DNA of 64,000 bases from Brevibacillus reuszeri. Its GTDB lineage: Bacteria; Bacillota; Bacilli; Brevibacillales; Brevibacillaceae. The notes under the pieces are model-generated. The model searched no databases. It saw nothing but the letters and a program-made list of their open reading frames with translations, and was not told the origin of the DNA. The stretch is taken from positions 124,001 through 188,000 of the forward strand of contig NZ_LGIQ01000002.1 in the NCBI RefSeq assembly GCF_001187725.1, read 5' to 3'. Below are positions 1 to 8,901 of this stretch, piece by piece. Each line of letters opens with the position of its first letter. The first letter of the stretch is position 1. Made by a program: the position numbers and the translations under genes.

Positions 1-3
1 GCG

Positions 4-573
4 ATGATGGCGTCAAGTGGTCTTTTCTTGGAAAAGGGTACTGCCGAGATGTCATTGGCAATAGAGCGTGTATGGGAAATAGAGGAGACTCTCCTCCAAA
101 CACAAGCTGTAGAGACCATCATTCGAAGCTACGCACCTAATCTAAGCTCGGAAACAGTTCAAGCCTATGCAAATTCTATTGTTACCAATTCGAGTAAATA
201 CGATGTTGATCCTGTTTTGGTTACGGCGATGATATGGCAGGAAAGTAGATTTCGACACAATGCTATTTCGAATAAAGGCGCGAGGGGTTTATTACAGATT
301 ATGCCACGGACAGCGAGAGGAATGGGAGTAGACCCCGATAAACTATTTGATCCGAGCACGAACCTTAAGGCTGGAATCGAATATCTAAGTAAGCTGCGAA
401 ATAAGTATGGAAACCTCCGCTTAGGTATCATCGCTTATAACCAGGGGGAAGGAAATGTCTCAAAAAATCAGTACACCCCCCATTACTATACACGTGTAAT
501 GGCACATTACGACCAGATGAACAGGCTACTGAGAAGCAAGCAAAATGATTTTGAACAGGCCGGGAGGAGGTAA
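4..573 (+). CDS. SLT-type lytic transglycosylase
   Basis: Predicted peptidoglycan-cleaving transglycosylase of the Slt/MltE fold (189 aa). The catalytic glutamate is probably E80 in MIWQESRF. It is followed by the fold motifs GLLQIMP (residues 95-101) and AYNQGEG (144-150), which make up a complete goose-lysozyme-like domain over residues 60-165. No signal peptide is visible. The frame is open to the window edge, so the true start may lie upstream. Its stop lies two bases before the start of the next gene, a sigma factor, so the two are probably cotranscribed. Both genes are AT-rich compared with the downstream backbone, which hints at horizontal origin or a prophage remnant. The substrate role (cell-wall remodelling or conjugation/phage-type) cannot be told from sequence. 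Confidence 0.8.
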   Translation: MMASSGLFLEKGTAEMSLAIERVWEIEETLLQTQAVETIIRSYAPNLSSETVQAYANSIVTNSSKYDVDPVLVTAMIWQESRFRHNAISNKGARGLLQIMPRTARGMGVDPDKLFDPSTNLKAGIEYLSKLRNKYGNLRLGIIAYNQGEGNVSKNQYTPHYYTRVMAHYDQMNRLLRSKQNDFEQAGRR

Positions 574-574
574 T

Positions 575-1387
575 ATGAGTGAGCAGTCTACGTGCATGAA
601 AAGCGATAAAAATCGGAAAGAAAACTATTCCCTATATCGTATGAAGAATATTATGCGATGCAAAGAAGATAGCGAATATATGGGTGAAGTCATTCTCGCC
701 AACGAAGATTTAATCTGGCATTCGGTACACAAATATATAGGAAAGCCTGATTATTTGGTAAAACAATATTGCTTGGATAAAAATGATATTTTACAGTTAG
801 GGCGTTTAGGGATTATAAAGGCAATTAAGGCATTTGATACGGACCGTGGAGTAAAGTTCTCATCCTTTGCTGTAATTACAATCGTGAGAGAAATAAACTG
901 TTTTTTAAGAGATACTGGTACTATCATTCGGCCAACTAGGAGCGCGACTACTATCATCACTCACATAAGCAGAATTGAGACAGAATTTGGCTATTTACCC
1001 CCGGTTGAGGAGCTCTCTATTCTGTTGGGTGAGGATGTAAATAAGATAAAAAAAGCATTGGACGTAGGAAGACCTGTGAAGTATTTACATGAGCCTTTCA
1101 AACCAGCTTCATCTTCCTTTGATGCTCCGACATCCACCGTGTTGGACATTCTTGAGGATGAAGAGAAGGATGTTGAAGAATTCGTCATTGATAAAATTTA
1201 TGTCGAAACTTTGTTAGAGAGGTTAAAAATCCATCTCACTTCAAAAGAGTGGCGGGTCCTGCAATTAAGAATGCAAGGCTTTAATCAGACGCAAACAGCA
1301 GAGAAATTAAAAATATCACAAATGAGTGTCTCTAGGATTATGAATAAAATTCAGAATATTAAGATAATTAATTCTTACCTTACCTAG
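575..1387 (+). CDS. SigB/SigF/SigG-like RNA polymerase sigma factor
   Basis: Sigma-70 family protein (270 aa) without region 1.1. Region 2 is seen in LQLGRLGIIKAIKAFDTDRG (about 85-104), with the FSSFA segment and a diverged region 2.4 following. Region 3 lies around residues 130-160. Region 4 is the C-terminal HTH (LRMQGFNQTQTAEKLKIS, about 230-247). An ATG at 545 is in frame, but the start at 575 has the strong site GGGAGGAGG just upstream, so 575 is used. The promoter-melting segment has diverged from SigB/F/G, which suggests an alternative regulon. It follows the transglycosylase by 1 bp. Its targets are unknown, and no anti-sigma partner is visible. Confidence 0.8.
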   Translation: MSEQSTCMKSDKNRKENYSLYRMKNIMRCKEDSEYMGEVILANEDLIWHSVHKYIGKPDYLVKQYCLDKNDILQLGRLGIIKAIKAFDTDRGVKFSSFAVITIVREINCFLRDTGTIIRPTRSATTIITHISRIETEFGYLPPVEELSILLGEDVNKIKKALDVGRPVKYLHEPFKPASSSFDAPTSTVLDILEDEEKDVEEFVIDKIYVETLLERLKIHLTSKEWRVLQLRMQGFNQTQTAEKLKISQMSVSRIMNKIQNIKIINSYLT

Positions 1388-1456
1388 CTTCCGGTTTTAC
1401 GAGATAATGGAAAGGTCTGTATACGCCATTTCTCATAGAAAAGAGGTCGAATACGT

Positions 1457-2431
1457 ATGAAGTATTATCGATTAGGAAGCAGTGGGTTAAAGGTCTCCGC
1501 TTTGGGCTTGGGCACCAATTCCTTTGGGGGGCGTGCCGACGAACAAACATCTACCGCGATTATTCACACAGCCATTGAGAATGGAATTACGTTTATTGAT
1601 ACAGCGAATATTTACACCCATACAGAATCAGAGCGAATCATCGGACAAGCATTGGAGGGCAAGCGCCACGAGGTTGTGCTCGCGACGAAGGCTGGCTTGG
1701 TAAGAGGAGAAGGGCCGAATCAAAAAGGCTCGTCCCGCTATCATCTGATGCAGGAGCTGGAGAACAGTCTGAAGCGACTGCGTACAGATTATGTGGACTT
1801 GTACCAGATCCACACCATTGATCCAGAGACGCCTTTGGAAGAAACCTTGCGTGCCCTGGATGATATGGTTCGCTCTGGCAAGGTACGTTATATTGGAGCG
1901 TCCAACTATGCGGCGTGGGAATTGATGAAAGCGATTGGGATAAGTAGGAGGGAGGGTCTCAATCGCTATGTGTCTACACAGGTCAGCTATTCGCTGGCAG
2001 ATCGTACACCAGAGCGTGAGCTGGTTCCGCTGTGCCTTGATCAGGGGGTAGGCATCATTCCTTACTTCCCACTTGCAGGTGGAATTTTGACGGGCAAGTA
2101 CACATCGACGGAGCAGGCTCCAGCAGGCTCCAGAGCGGACAAAGAACCTCGCTTTGTCAAAATGCTCAGCCCCGACAAGCTGGAGCTGAGCGAGCAGGTA
2201 GGCAAACTGGCTGGAGAGCTGGGAGTAACGTCTAGTGTGCTCTCGCTTACATGGCTGATGCACAAGCCGACAGTATCCTCGGTCATCGTAGGGGCGACCA
2301 GTGCCAAGCAGCTGACGGACAATTTGCAAAGCGCTACGCTGGACTTGGATGAAGCAAGCTTCGCAGCGCTGGAGAATATCAGCGACAAGTATCGAAATGG
2401 AGAGCCGTTTGCCGTCTATCGTTTGTCGTAG
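1457..2431 (+). CDS. aldo/keto reductase
   Basis: NADPH-dependent aldo/keto reductase of the YajO/potassium-channel-beta type (324 aa, normal length). The catalytic tetrad is visible as D48 (FIDTA), Y53 (NIYTHTE), K78 (LATKAG) and H119 (YQIHTID). The cofactor-binding C-terminal part (IVGATSAKQLTDNL) is present. It is a single gene ending at a strong bidirectional terminator shared with the convergent IMP dehydrogenase gene. The physiological carbonyl substrate cannot be deduced. Confidence 0.9.
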   Translation: MKYYRLGSSGLKVSALGLGTNSFGGRADEQTSTAIIHTAIENGITFIDTANIYTHTESERIIGQALEGKRHEVVLATKAGLVRGEGPNQKGSSRYHLMQELENSLKRLRTDYVDLYQIHTIDPETPLEETLRALDDMVRSGKVRYIGASNYAAWELMKAIGISRREGLNRYVSTQVSYSLADRTPERELVPLCLDQGVGIIPYFPLAGGILTGKYTSTEQAPAGSRADKEPRFVKMLSPDKLELSEQVGKLAGELGVTSSVLSLTWLMHKPTVSSVIVGATSAKQLTDNLQSATLDLDEASFAALENISDKYRNGEPFAVYRLS

Positions 2432-2458
2432 TCGAATTCAGTTACCCGCAAAAGACGA

Positions 2459-2495
2459 AAAAACCCAGCCTATTTGAGTTAGGCTGGGTTTTTTC
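2459..2495. terminator. bidirectional rho-independent terminator
   Basis: AACCCAGCCTA pairs with TAGGCTGGGTT around a short loop. The stem is flanked by an A-run on the left and a T-run on the right, so it can serve both convergent genes (aldo/keto reductase and IMP dehydrogenase). Confidence 0.9.
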
Positions 2496-2501
2496 TGCTT
2501 A

Positions 2502-4001
2502 TTATTCTGCAGCCATGCTGCTTTCTTTCAAGATAACGTCGTGTGCGCCACCTTCTACCAGGCTGGTAGCAGAAACGACGGTAATGCGAGCTTTTTGTTG
2601 CAGCTCAGCAATAGAAAGAGAGCCGATGTTGCACATGGTTGATTTGATTTTGCTCAGCGTGCGATCCATATTCTCGCGTAGGCTTCCCGCGTATGGTACA
2701 TACGAGTCAACACCTTCCTCGAACACGAGGCCGCTTTTTCCGCCGGTGTCATAACGCTGCCAGTTGCGTGCGCGATTGGAGCCCTCACCCCAATATTCTT
2801 TTACAAAGTTGTTTCCGATTTTTACTTTTTTGGTTGGGCTCTCATCGAAGCGGGCGAAGTAGCGACCCAGCATGACGAAATCTGCGCCCATAGCCAAAGC
2901 GAGGGTTACGTGGTAGTCGTGCACGATACCGCCGTCGGAGCAAAGCGGAACGTAGATGCCTGTTTCCTTGAAGTATTCGTCACGTGCTTCAGCGACCTCG
3001 ATCAGAGCAGAGGCTTGTCCGCGTCCGATCCCTTTTTGTTCGCGGGTAATGCAGATAGAACCGCCGCCGATTCCGACTTTAATGAAGTCAGCGCCTGACT
3101 CCACGAGATAGCGGAAGCCTTCCTTGTCGACTACGTTTCCAGCACCGATGTATACATCGAAGTTTTCTTTTACATACTGAACCGTCTCACGCTGCCATTC
3201 GCTGAAGCCGTCGGAGGAGTCAATCACCAGGATATCTACGCCTGCTTCTACCAAAGCAGGTACCCGTTCCTTGTAGTCCTTGGTATTGATACCAGCGCCA
3301 ACGATGTAGCTCTTGTTTGCATCCAAGAGGGACAGCGGATTGTTTTTGCGAGAGTCGTAGTCCTTGCGGAAAACGAGGAAGTCCAGGTTTTGCTTTTCAT
3401 CGACGATTGGGAGACAATTGAGCTTATGCTCCCAGATCAGGTCGTTTGCTTCGGAGAGGGTAATCCCCGATTTTCCGTAGATAAGGGAGGAGAAAGGTGT
3501 CATGATCTCATTCACAGGCTTGTCCAGAGAATCGCGGCTGATACGGTAGTCGCGGCCTGTGACGATTCCGAGCAGTTTGCCTTTCGCGGAACCATCTTCT
3601 GTAATCGCTACGGTAGAGTGACCGGTCTGTTCTTTCAAATCGAGGATATCTTTGAGCGTATGGCCCGGTGTCAGATTGGAACGGCTGACTACGAAGCCTG
3701 CTTTGTATCCTTTTGCTTTGCGCACCATTGTGGCCTGACTTTCAATCGATTGGGAGCCAAAAATAAAGGAAATACCGCCACATCTAGCCAATGCTACCGC
3801 CATATGATGGTCGGATACTGCTTGCATGACTGCGGATGAGAACGGTATGTTTAGAGAAAGCGCTGGCTTTTCACCCTTCTTAAACTTGGTAAGCGGGGTG
3901 GATAAGTCCACATTATTCGGTGTACATTCTTTTGTGGTCAGGTTTGGAAGCAGCAAAAACTCGTTGAACGTCCGGGATGGTTCTGTGTAATAGAAAGCCA
4001 C
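2502..4001 (-). CDS. IMP dehydrogenase
   Basis: Inosine-5'-monophosphate dehydrogenase, the NAD-dependent first step of GMP synthesis (499 aa). The catalytic loop [10 protein letters not shown] places the nucleophile at C317. A CBS pair is inserted at about residues 105-220, the phosphate-binding CSDGGI is at 354-359, and the flap carries the R416-Y417 dyad (NWQRYDTGG). The GTG start at 4001 is chosen because AGGAGGAG lies just upstream and homologous proteins begin with a short segment like [11 protein letters not shown] longer in-frame ATG at 4073 lies inside the promoter. The flap ([11 protein letters not shown]) differs from the KYFQEG-type flap of B. subtilis GuaB, so this may be a second, divergent IMPDH. 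That is inferred from motif wording only. Confidence 0.85.
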   Translation of the reverse strand: MAFYYTEPSRTFNEFLLLPNLTTKECTPNNVDLSTPLTKFKKGEKPALSLNIPFSSAVMQAVSDHHMAVALARCGGISFIFGSQSIESQATMVRKAKGYKAGFVVSRSNLTPGHTLKDILDLKEQTGHSTVAITEDGSAKGKLLGIVTGRDYRISRDSLDKPVNEIMTPFSSLIYGKSGITLSEANDLIWEHKLNCLPIVDEKQNLDFLVFRKDYDSRKNNPLSLLDANKSYIVGAGINTKDYKERVPALVEAGVDILVIDSSDGFSEWQRETVQYVKENFDVYIGAGNVVDKEGFRYLVESGADFIKVGIGGGSICITREQKGIGRGQASALIEVAEARDEYFKETGIYVPLCSDGGIVHDYHVTLALAMGADFVMLGRYFARFDESPTKKVKIGNNFVKEYWGEGSNRARNWQRYDTGGKSGLVFEEGVDSYVPYAGSLRENMDRTLSKIKSTMCNIGSLSIAELQQKARITVVSATSLVEGGAHDVILKESSMAAE

Positions 4002-4044
4002 AATTTTCTCCTCCTGTGAGATTTTTATTAGAGAAATTTTTATC

Positions 4045-4073
4045 ATGTTAACCGCCAAGGGCAGGAACGTCAA
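4045..4073 (-). promoter_or_regulatory. sigma-A promoter of the IMP dehydrogenase gene
   Basis: On the minus strand TTGACG (4073-4068) and TAACAT (4050-4045) are separated by 17 bp, about 45 bases before the GTG start. It overlaps the longest possible reading frame of the divergent GNAT gene, which argues for a shorter GNAT. Confidence 0.6.
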
Positions 4074-4080
4074 TAGGGAA

Positions 4081-4884
4081 ATGAAAGATGAGGTGTTTTC
4101 TTTGCGAAGTTTGCGAACAAGTCATGAACACTTGAAATGGAGAGAACAGATTTCTTTGGAAGAATCATACATGCTTTCATGTAATTTACTGCGTTCTGAC
4201 AGATGCTTGTGTGTAACCGACAGCGTGAATGGAGAAGCAATCGCCGTCGGTACCTATCTGAAAGGAATGCCCTTCCATGCCTTTTCTGTGCATCTGTTTG
4301 ACGGTGCAGGTACATACTCGATGGAATACATGCTGGCTATTTTTCGAGAAGAGCTGGGTGAAAAGCTGCCTGTCGGGTCAACTGGTGTGCTAGCGGTAAA
4401 TGAAGACTTCCTCGATCGCCTGATGATCCCGAATATTCTCTCACACAAAACGATGCTGCTCATGAAGCTGACTCAGCCAGAGCGCCTTGCACCAGCGGGG
4501 ATTTCTCGCTTGCTGGAGCTGAGTGAAGCGAAAATGGCCGAGGAAATGGCGGAGCAGCTCGGGATGATTGCGTTTCGTGCGGAAGAGGTAGTAGAGATGC
4601 CGCATCTCGCTCTGTTTTCAGAGACAGGAGAACCGATGGCGATTGGCGGGTTTCATATGTACACGGAAGAATTCGTCGAGCTCGGAAACATCGGGACGTC
4701 GGTTCATCATCGGAAAAAAGGTCTCGGAACGCAGATCACTTCTGATGTGAGCCGGCTGGGGCTGCAAAAATCGTCTCTAGTATACTTGGTCGTCTTTGCT
4801 GATAATCCGGCTGCTATCCACCTGTATGAACAGCTTGGCTACGAAACGGTAGCAAAATTTGCGTTTGTGGAATTTTCGCTGTAA
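4081..4884 (+). CDS. GNAT family N-acetyltransferase
   Basis: About 267 aa with a C-terminal GNAT fold. The acetyl-CoA pyrophosphate loop is seen in [12 protein letters not shown] (motif A) and the B motif in [17 protein letters not shown]. The first half is poorly recognisable and may be a degenerate GNAT repeat, as in tandem-GNAT proteins. The start is uncertain: ATG 4045 falls in the divergent IMPDH promoter, and ATG 4081 has only AGGGAA immediately before it. A start further in is possible. The acceptor substrate is unknown. It is a single gene followed by a repetitive element. Confidence 0.7.
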   Translation: MKDEVFSLRSLRTSHEHLKWREQISLEESYMLSCNLLRSDRCLCVTDSVNGEAIAVGTYLKGMPFHAFSVHLFDGAGTYSMEYMLAIFREELGEKLPVGSTGVLAVNEDFLDRLMIPNILSHKTMLLMKLTQPERLAPAGISRLLELSEAKMAEEMAEQLGMIAFRAEEVVEMPHLALFSETGEPMAIGGFHMYTEEFVELGNIGTSVHHRKKGLGTQITSDVSRLGLQKSSLVYLVVFADNPAAIHLYEQLGYETVAKFAFVEFSL

Positions 4885-4890
4885 GTGCAT

Positions 4891-5056
4891 GTTCAAAAAG
4901 TTGGCTTTTCAGCACCGAGAAAATGGCGAGAACCGTACGAAGGAGGAGCGGAGTGTAGGCAAACTACATGAGCACCGGACTTCGAAGGTGAGCGCCATTT
5001 TCGATGTCGAATGAGCTTTCAGGACTCCTTCGTGATCAAAAGACGGCATTTTGAAC
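4891..5056. repeat. 166-bp inverted-repeat (MITE/REP-like) element
   Basis: The element is bounded by GTTCAAAA and TTTTGAAC. The outer 25 bases of each end pair imperfectly, and a second inner pair is GAAAATGGCG / CGCCATTTTC. No reading frame fills it. The arrangement is that of a small dispersed palindromic element lying between a gene and a terminator. Confidence 0.6.
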
Positions 5057-5065
5057 AACCTCTGT

Positions 5066-5111
5066 AAAAAAAGAGTGCCTCGTTCCTAAAGGTTTAGGAG
5101 TGAGGCACTCT
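5066..5111 (-). terminator. terminator of the cssRS-like operon
   Basis: AGAGTGCCTC...TTCCTAAA pairs with TTTAGGAG...GAGGCACTCT. Read on the minus strand, a run of seven T follows. It sits 18 bases after the histidine kinase stop. Confidence 0.85.
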
Positions 5112-5129
5112 GTTGGGGCTTGGGACAGC

Positions 5130-6530
5130 CTATCCCTTGAATTCCACAGGAATCGTCATGGTAAAGCAAGGTCCGTCCGGATCGTTGCGGGCGACGATCG
5201 TTCCTTTATGCGCTTCGAATACTGCCCTGGCAATGGCAAGTCCGAGTCCATGCTTGCCCGATTTTCCTTTGCGGAAGCGCTGGAACAGGTGGGGCAGAAG
5301 TGCTTCCTCGATCGGTGGACCGTCATTGGCAATGCTTACGACCATGTTTCGTCCCACCTGTCTTCCTGTAATGGAAAGACGGCTTTTCGCGTAGCGCAGC
5401 TGGTTTTCCATAATGTTGACAAACGCTGTGCTCAGCTGTTCACCGTCTCCTTCCAAAATCATGGCAGGGGGCAAATTCAGATCCCATTCAACATGCGGGC
5501 TAAGCACAGAGAGACGTTGTTTCAATAAATGCATCATTTCCGACAGATCGACTCGTCCCATTTGCATCATTTGGGAAACCGATTCGATCTTGGTCAAATA
5601 GAGAAGCTGCCCGACGACCTTTTCCAGGCGCTTGCTCTCCTCCATAATAATGGACAATCCTTTTTCCGCCTGCGGTCCCTGAAACACCCCTTCGATCAGT
5701 CCCTGGGTATAACCCTGGATCGCCATGATGGGCGTTTTCAGCTCGTGGGAGATGTTTTGGACAAAATGACGCTGAGACTCATCGTATTCCTTCAGCTGGT
5801 TTTTCATCGTATCGAACGATCTGGCCAATTGACCAATCTCGTCTCCTCTGTCCATGGTTAACGGGATGTCGAACTGACGGCGTGCAATTTTCTTGCACAG
5901 CTCGTCCAGACTGCGCAGCGGCTTACTCAAATAACCACTGAACCAAACTGCCAAAAGCCAGCTAGCCAAGAGCAGCAAGCTAAAGATATACAAGAACTGG
6001 CGGGTCAAAATGGAGTTGATCTGATTGAGCTCCTGCTCCTTGGAGAAGAGCACCATATAGTAAGGAAAGCCGTGATAATCCATTTTTTTGCTGACAAACA
6101 AGTAGTTCACATTCTCACGTTCCAACGAGCCATGCTGGAGCTGCTCAGAAGGATGCGAGGCCGCTTGCACATAGAGATCTCGGATGTCCGTAGGAGGAAT
6201 CCGTTCGGAGCTGCGACTGCCTAGCTCTCGTCCGTTTTCCGCGTACACGATCATGTCAAACGAATATTCGTAGCGAGAGAGCAGCAGCTGTAAAAAGTAC
6301 GGTGCCGTTGCCGGAACAGTAAGCAGCTCGTTATGCTCATTAAAGGAAATATGCTCTGATAAGGTGTAGAACTCTTCCTCCAGAAGTGAATACGTGTTGG
6401 AGACCAGATACTGCTTCACGGCGAGTGGATACCCGATTCCCAAGCCGACGCCCAGCACCATGGTCAAAATCATGAACAAGATGAGAATCTGCCGGGAGAG
6501 CGGCAGGTTTTTCAAGCGAAATTTGCTCAT
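5130..6530 (-). CDS. cssS: CssS-like sensor histidine kinase
   Basis: Membrane sensor kinase (466 aa). TM1 is about residues 14-37 and the extracytoplasmic sensor about 38-177. TM2 is about 179-200, followed by a HAMP linker. The H-box is NISHELKTP with phospho-acceptor H262. The ATPase domain has an N-box variant (NIMENQLRYA), IANDGPPI and GLGLAI. N-box and G1 wording match B. subtilis CssS (ILENQIRYA, IKNDGPHI) better than PhoR or ResE. CssS senses misfolded secreted protein and induces HtrA-type proteases, a role inferred here. It overlaps the response regulator by 4 bp and ends at a terminator. No htrA is in the window. Confidence 0.8.
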   Translation of the reverse strand: MSKFRLKNLPLSRQILILFMILTMVLGVGLGIGYPLAVKQYLVSNTYSLLEEEFYTLSEHISFNEHNELLTVPATAPYFLQLLLSRYEYSFDMIVYAENGRELGSRSSERIPPTDIRDLYVQAASHPSEQLQHGSLERENVNYLFVSKKMDYHGFPYYMVLFSKEQELNQINSILTRQFLYIFSLLLLASWLLAVWFSGYLSKPLRSLDELCKKIARRQFDIPLTMDRGDEIGQLARSFDTMKNQLKEYDESQRHFVQNISHELKTPIMAIQGYTQGLIEGVFQGPQAEKGLSIIMEESKRLEKVVGQLLYLTKIESVSQMMQMGRVDLSEMMHLLKQRLSVLSPHVEWDLNLPPAMILEGDGEQLSTAFVNIMENQLRYAKSRLSITGRQVGRNMVVSIANDGPPIEEALLPHLFQRFRKGKSGKHGLGLAIARAVFEAHKGTIVARNDPDGPCFTMTIPVEFKG

Positions 6531-7228
6531 ATGCGGGTCATCCGATAGCCGAAGCCGTAGACGGTTTCCAGCGGGAATTTCGCCATTTTCTTACGAATGC
6601 GCTTCACCAGATCATCGACAGCACGGTCCGAGCCGATATAGTCCTCTCCCCAGATGGAGGTCAGGATTTGCTCACGATTGAGAGCAAGTCCCTGATTGTG
6701 CAGCAGGTAGACGATGAGCTCGAATTCCTTGGTCGTCAAATCGATCAGCTCGTCGCCCTCTTTTACTTGTCTGCCTTTTTCTGAGATCATATAAGGGCCC
6801 ACACTCACCCAGTCCTGGAAGGTTTGTGCAGGTGCAGCAGCGACACCAGGCTTTTCGTATGTGCGTTGCAGCAATTTTTTTGCGCGGATGACCAGTTCAC
6901 GCGGGAGGAAGGGCTTGGCCAAATAATCATCACTCCCAAGCTCTAGACCAATGATTTTATCGACATCCTGATCGCGAGCAGAGATAAAGATGATCGGCAC
7001 ATTGGATTTTTCTCGAATCAGTCGCAGCAGCTCATAGCCGTCGATGTCTGGCATCATGATGTCCAGTATCCACAGATGAGGCTGATTTTGTTCATCTAAA
7101 AGCGACAGCACGTCGATGCCGCTGGAGAATGCTTTTACTTGCAGCCCTGCGCTTTGCAAGTACGATTGCAGTAACTCTAAAAGGTTGGTTTCATCGTCCA
7201 CCAGATAGACGAGGTAGGGGGTATTCAT
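6527..7228 (-). CDS. cssR: CssR-like OmpR-family response regulator
   Basis: The receiver domain has acidic pair D11-D12, phospho-acceptor D56 (HLWILDIMMPDIDGY) and K105 (AKPFLPRE). The C-terminal winged helix ends in VETVYGFGYR-type sequence. Signature stretches such as HLWILDIM, IFISARD, LELGSDDY and KPFLPREL are near-identical to those I recall for B. subtilis CssR. It is the first gene of a two-gene operon. The site GAGGGTT precedes the ATG, and a TACAAT -10-like box lies about 35 bases upstream with a poor -35, which would suit activator dependence. Confidence 0.8.
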   Translation of the reverse strand: MNTPYLVYLVDDETNLLELLQSYLQSAGLQVKAFSSGIDVLSLLDEQNQPHLWILDIMMPDIDGYELLRLIREKSNVPIIFISARDQDVDKIIGLELGSDDYLAKPFLPRELVIRAKKLLQRTYEKPGVAAAPAQTFQDWVSVGPYMISEKGRQVKEGDELIDLTTKEFELIVYLLHNQGLALNREQILTSIWGEDYIGSDRAVDDLVKRIRKKMAKFPLETVYGFGYRMTRI

Positions 7229-7424
7229 GATTAGAACCCTCGCTTTGCATCTGTTTTTCTACATTGTAGCACAGGCAAAAAAGGGATGTGTGGCACGGAC
7301 GTAAGAGAATCGTGGAAAAGATGTGAAAGCAGGAATCCCTTTTACCCTAGCGAAAAAGAAGTATGGGAAAAAAGCCAACAAGTACCAAAATGCAACAAGA
7401 AAAAACATAGAAAGGAGCGATTCT

Positions 7425-8480
7425 ATGCAACGTTTTGTCAAATCGTCTCTCATGTTCTTGTCCATGCTGCTTTTTGTGACTGCGTGCAGTACGCAGCCAG
7501 TTGAAACCCAGCCAGAGCCCACACCGGAGCCGCCTGCTCCAACTGTGGAAACACCTGAGCCAAATCAACCGATCCAGTATCCGTATCGGGCTCCTTTGAC
7601 TGGTCTTGGCAGCCAGGAAAATTTGGATAACAAGCGCCCGATTATGGTCATGATCAACAATGCACCACCAGCCAGGCCACAGACAGGCCTGAACAAAGCC
7701 GACATGATTTATGAAGTGATGGCAGAAGGGGAAATGACCCGTTTTCTCACCATCTATCAAAGCCAAAGACCCGAGGTGATCGGACCTGTACGCAGCATCC
7801 GACCTTATTTTATCCAATTGGGCCTCGGCTTTGATGCCGTGCTTGTCCATGCAGGCGGTAGTCCGGAGGCATTGGCGACTTTGGCTCGCTCGGATTACAA
7901 TTTAAACGAATTGTCGAATGGTCGCTATTTCTGGCGGGAGAATTTCCGCAAAATGCCGCACAACCTGTACACGAAGCCAGAGCTGTTAGAACAGGCGATG
8001 CAGGATAAAGGAATGCGTACGACGGCAGAGGTTCCCCATTTTAGTTTCTTGCCAGAAGATACGGTTATCCAGCAAGGGGAGCCTGCGACACAGGTAGATA
8101 TTACCTTCCACTCTTTGAACAAAGCAGCCTTTACGTACGATGCCGAGCAGAAGAAATACATGCGTTTTACGGCCGGCAAGCCACATGTGGATCTGAGTGA
8201 TAACAAGCAGCTAACTGCGACGAATCTGCTTGTCATTTCGTCCAAGCATCGGGTGCTGGACAAAGAGGGACGCCTGCAGGTAGATGTGGTTGGTCCAGGT
8301 GAAGGTTATATTTTCCAACAGGGAAAGGCTCGTAAAATTAAATGGAAGCGCAGCAATGGCGTGATCCGTGCGTATGAAGACGAAACCTTGACCAAGGAAG
8401 TGCAATGGCTGCCAGGAAATACTTGGGTAGAAATCCTGCCCAACACCCCCGGATTGTCTCAATCTCTGAAGTTCCAATAG
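7425..8480 (+). CDS. yerB: YerB family lipoprotein (DUF3048)
   Basis: Secreted lipoprotein (351 aa). Basic N-terminus, hydrophobic core and lipobox FVTAC give a lipidated Cys at about residue 21, followed by a Pro/Glu-rich spacer. Two DUF3048 segments follow, including RPIMVMINNAPPARPQTGL and the GPVRSIRPYF stretch. The ATG at 7425 is chosen because AAAGGAG lies 7 bases upstream and the signal peptide begins there. An in-frame ATG at 7323 would bury the signal peptide. Its function is unknown. It heads the conserved yerB-yerC-pcrB block. Confidence 0.85.
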   Translation: MQRFVKSSLMFLSMLLFVTACSTQPVETQPEPTPEPPAPTVETPEPNQPIQYPYRAPLTGLGSQENLDNKRPIMVMINNAPPARPQTGLNKADMIYEVMAEGEMTRFLTIYQSQRPEVIGPVRSIRPYFIQLGLGFDAVLVHAGGSPEALATLARSDYNLNELSNGRYFWRENFRKMPHNLYTKPELLEQAMQDKGMRTTAEVPHFSFLPEDTVIQQGEPATQVDITFHSLNKAAFTYDAEQKKYMRFTAGKPHVDLSDNKQLTATNLLVISSKHRVLDKEGRLQVDVVGPGEGYIFQQGKARKIKWKRSNGVIRAYEDETLTKEVQWLPGNTWVEILPNTPGLSQSLKFQ

Positions 8481-8593
8481 GGAATAGGACTTGCAGATGA
8501 AGGCGGTTTCTTCTAAGATAATTAGTAGGGCTTTAACGCTTAAAAATTTCACAGTGGGAAACCGGAGACGGATTAGATAACGGGGTGACGAAT

Positions 8594-8884
8594 ATGCAAC
8601 TTGAAAAGTTGAAGGGTAAAGGGCTTGAACAGTTATTTGAAGCGGTTTTATCCTTGGAAACGATGGAAGAATGCTATCAATTTTTTGACGATCTTTGCAC
8701 CGTAAATGAAATGCAATCGCTCGCACAACGTCTGGAAGTGGCACGGATGCTCCGCAAGGGCTTCACCTACAACCAGATCGAAGCGGAAACAGGTGCGAGT
8801 ACAGCGACTATTTCTCGTGTCAAACGCTGCCTGAATTACGGTAACGACGGATACCAAATGGCGCTGGAGCGGATCGGTAAATAG
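8594..8884 (+). CDS. yerC: YerC family TrpR-like DNA-binding protein
   Basis: Small helical protein (96 aa) of the TrpR/YerC family. The HTH is within YNQIEAETGASTATISRVKRCL, followed by NYGNDGYQMAL. ATG 8594 is preferred over GTG 8585 because homologues begin MQ.. and GGGGTGA is suitably placed upstream. In B. subtilis the counterpart sits in the same position. The ligand or operator is not established. Confidence 0.85.
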   Translation: MQLEKLKGKGLEQLFEAVLSLETMEECYQFFDDLCTVNEMQSLAQRLEVARMLRKGFTYNQIEAETGASTATISRVKRCLNYGNDGYQMALERIGK

Positions 8885-8901
8885 GTAGGGGGCAGGCAAC
8901 G

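Noticed and set aside
1628-2329. 233-codon open frame on the minus strand
   Set aside because: Shadow of the aldo/keto reductase gene.
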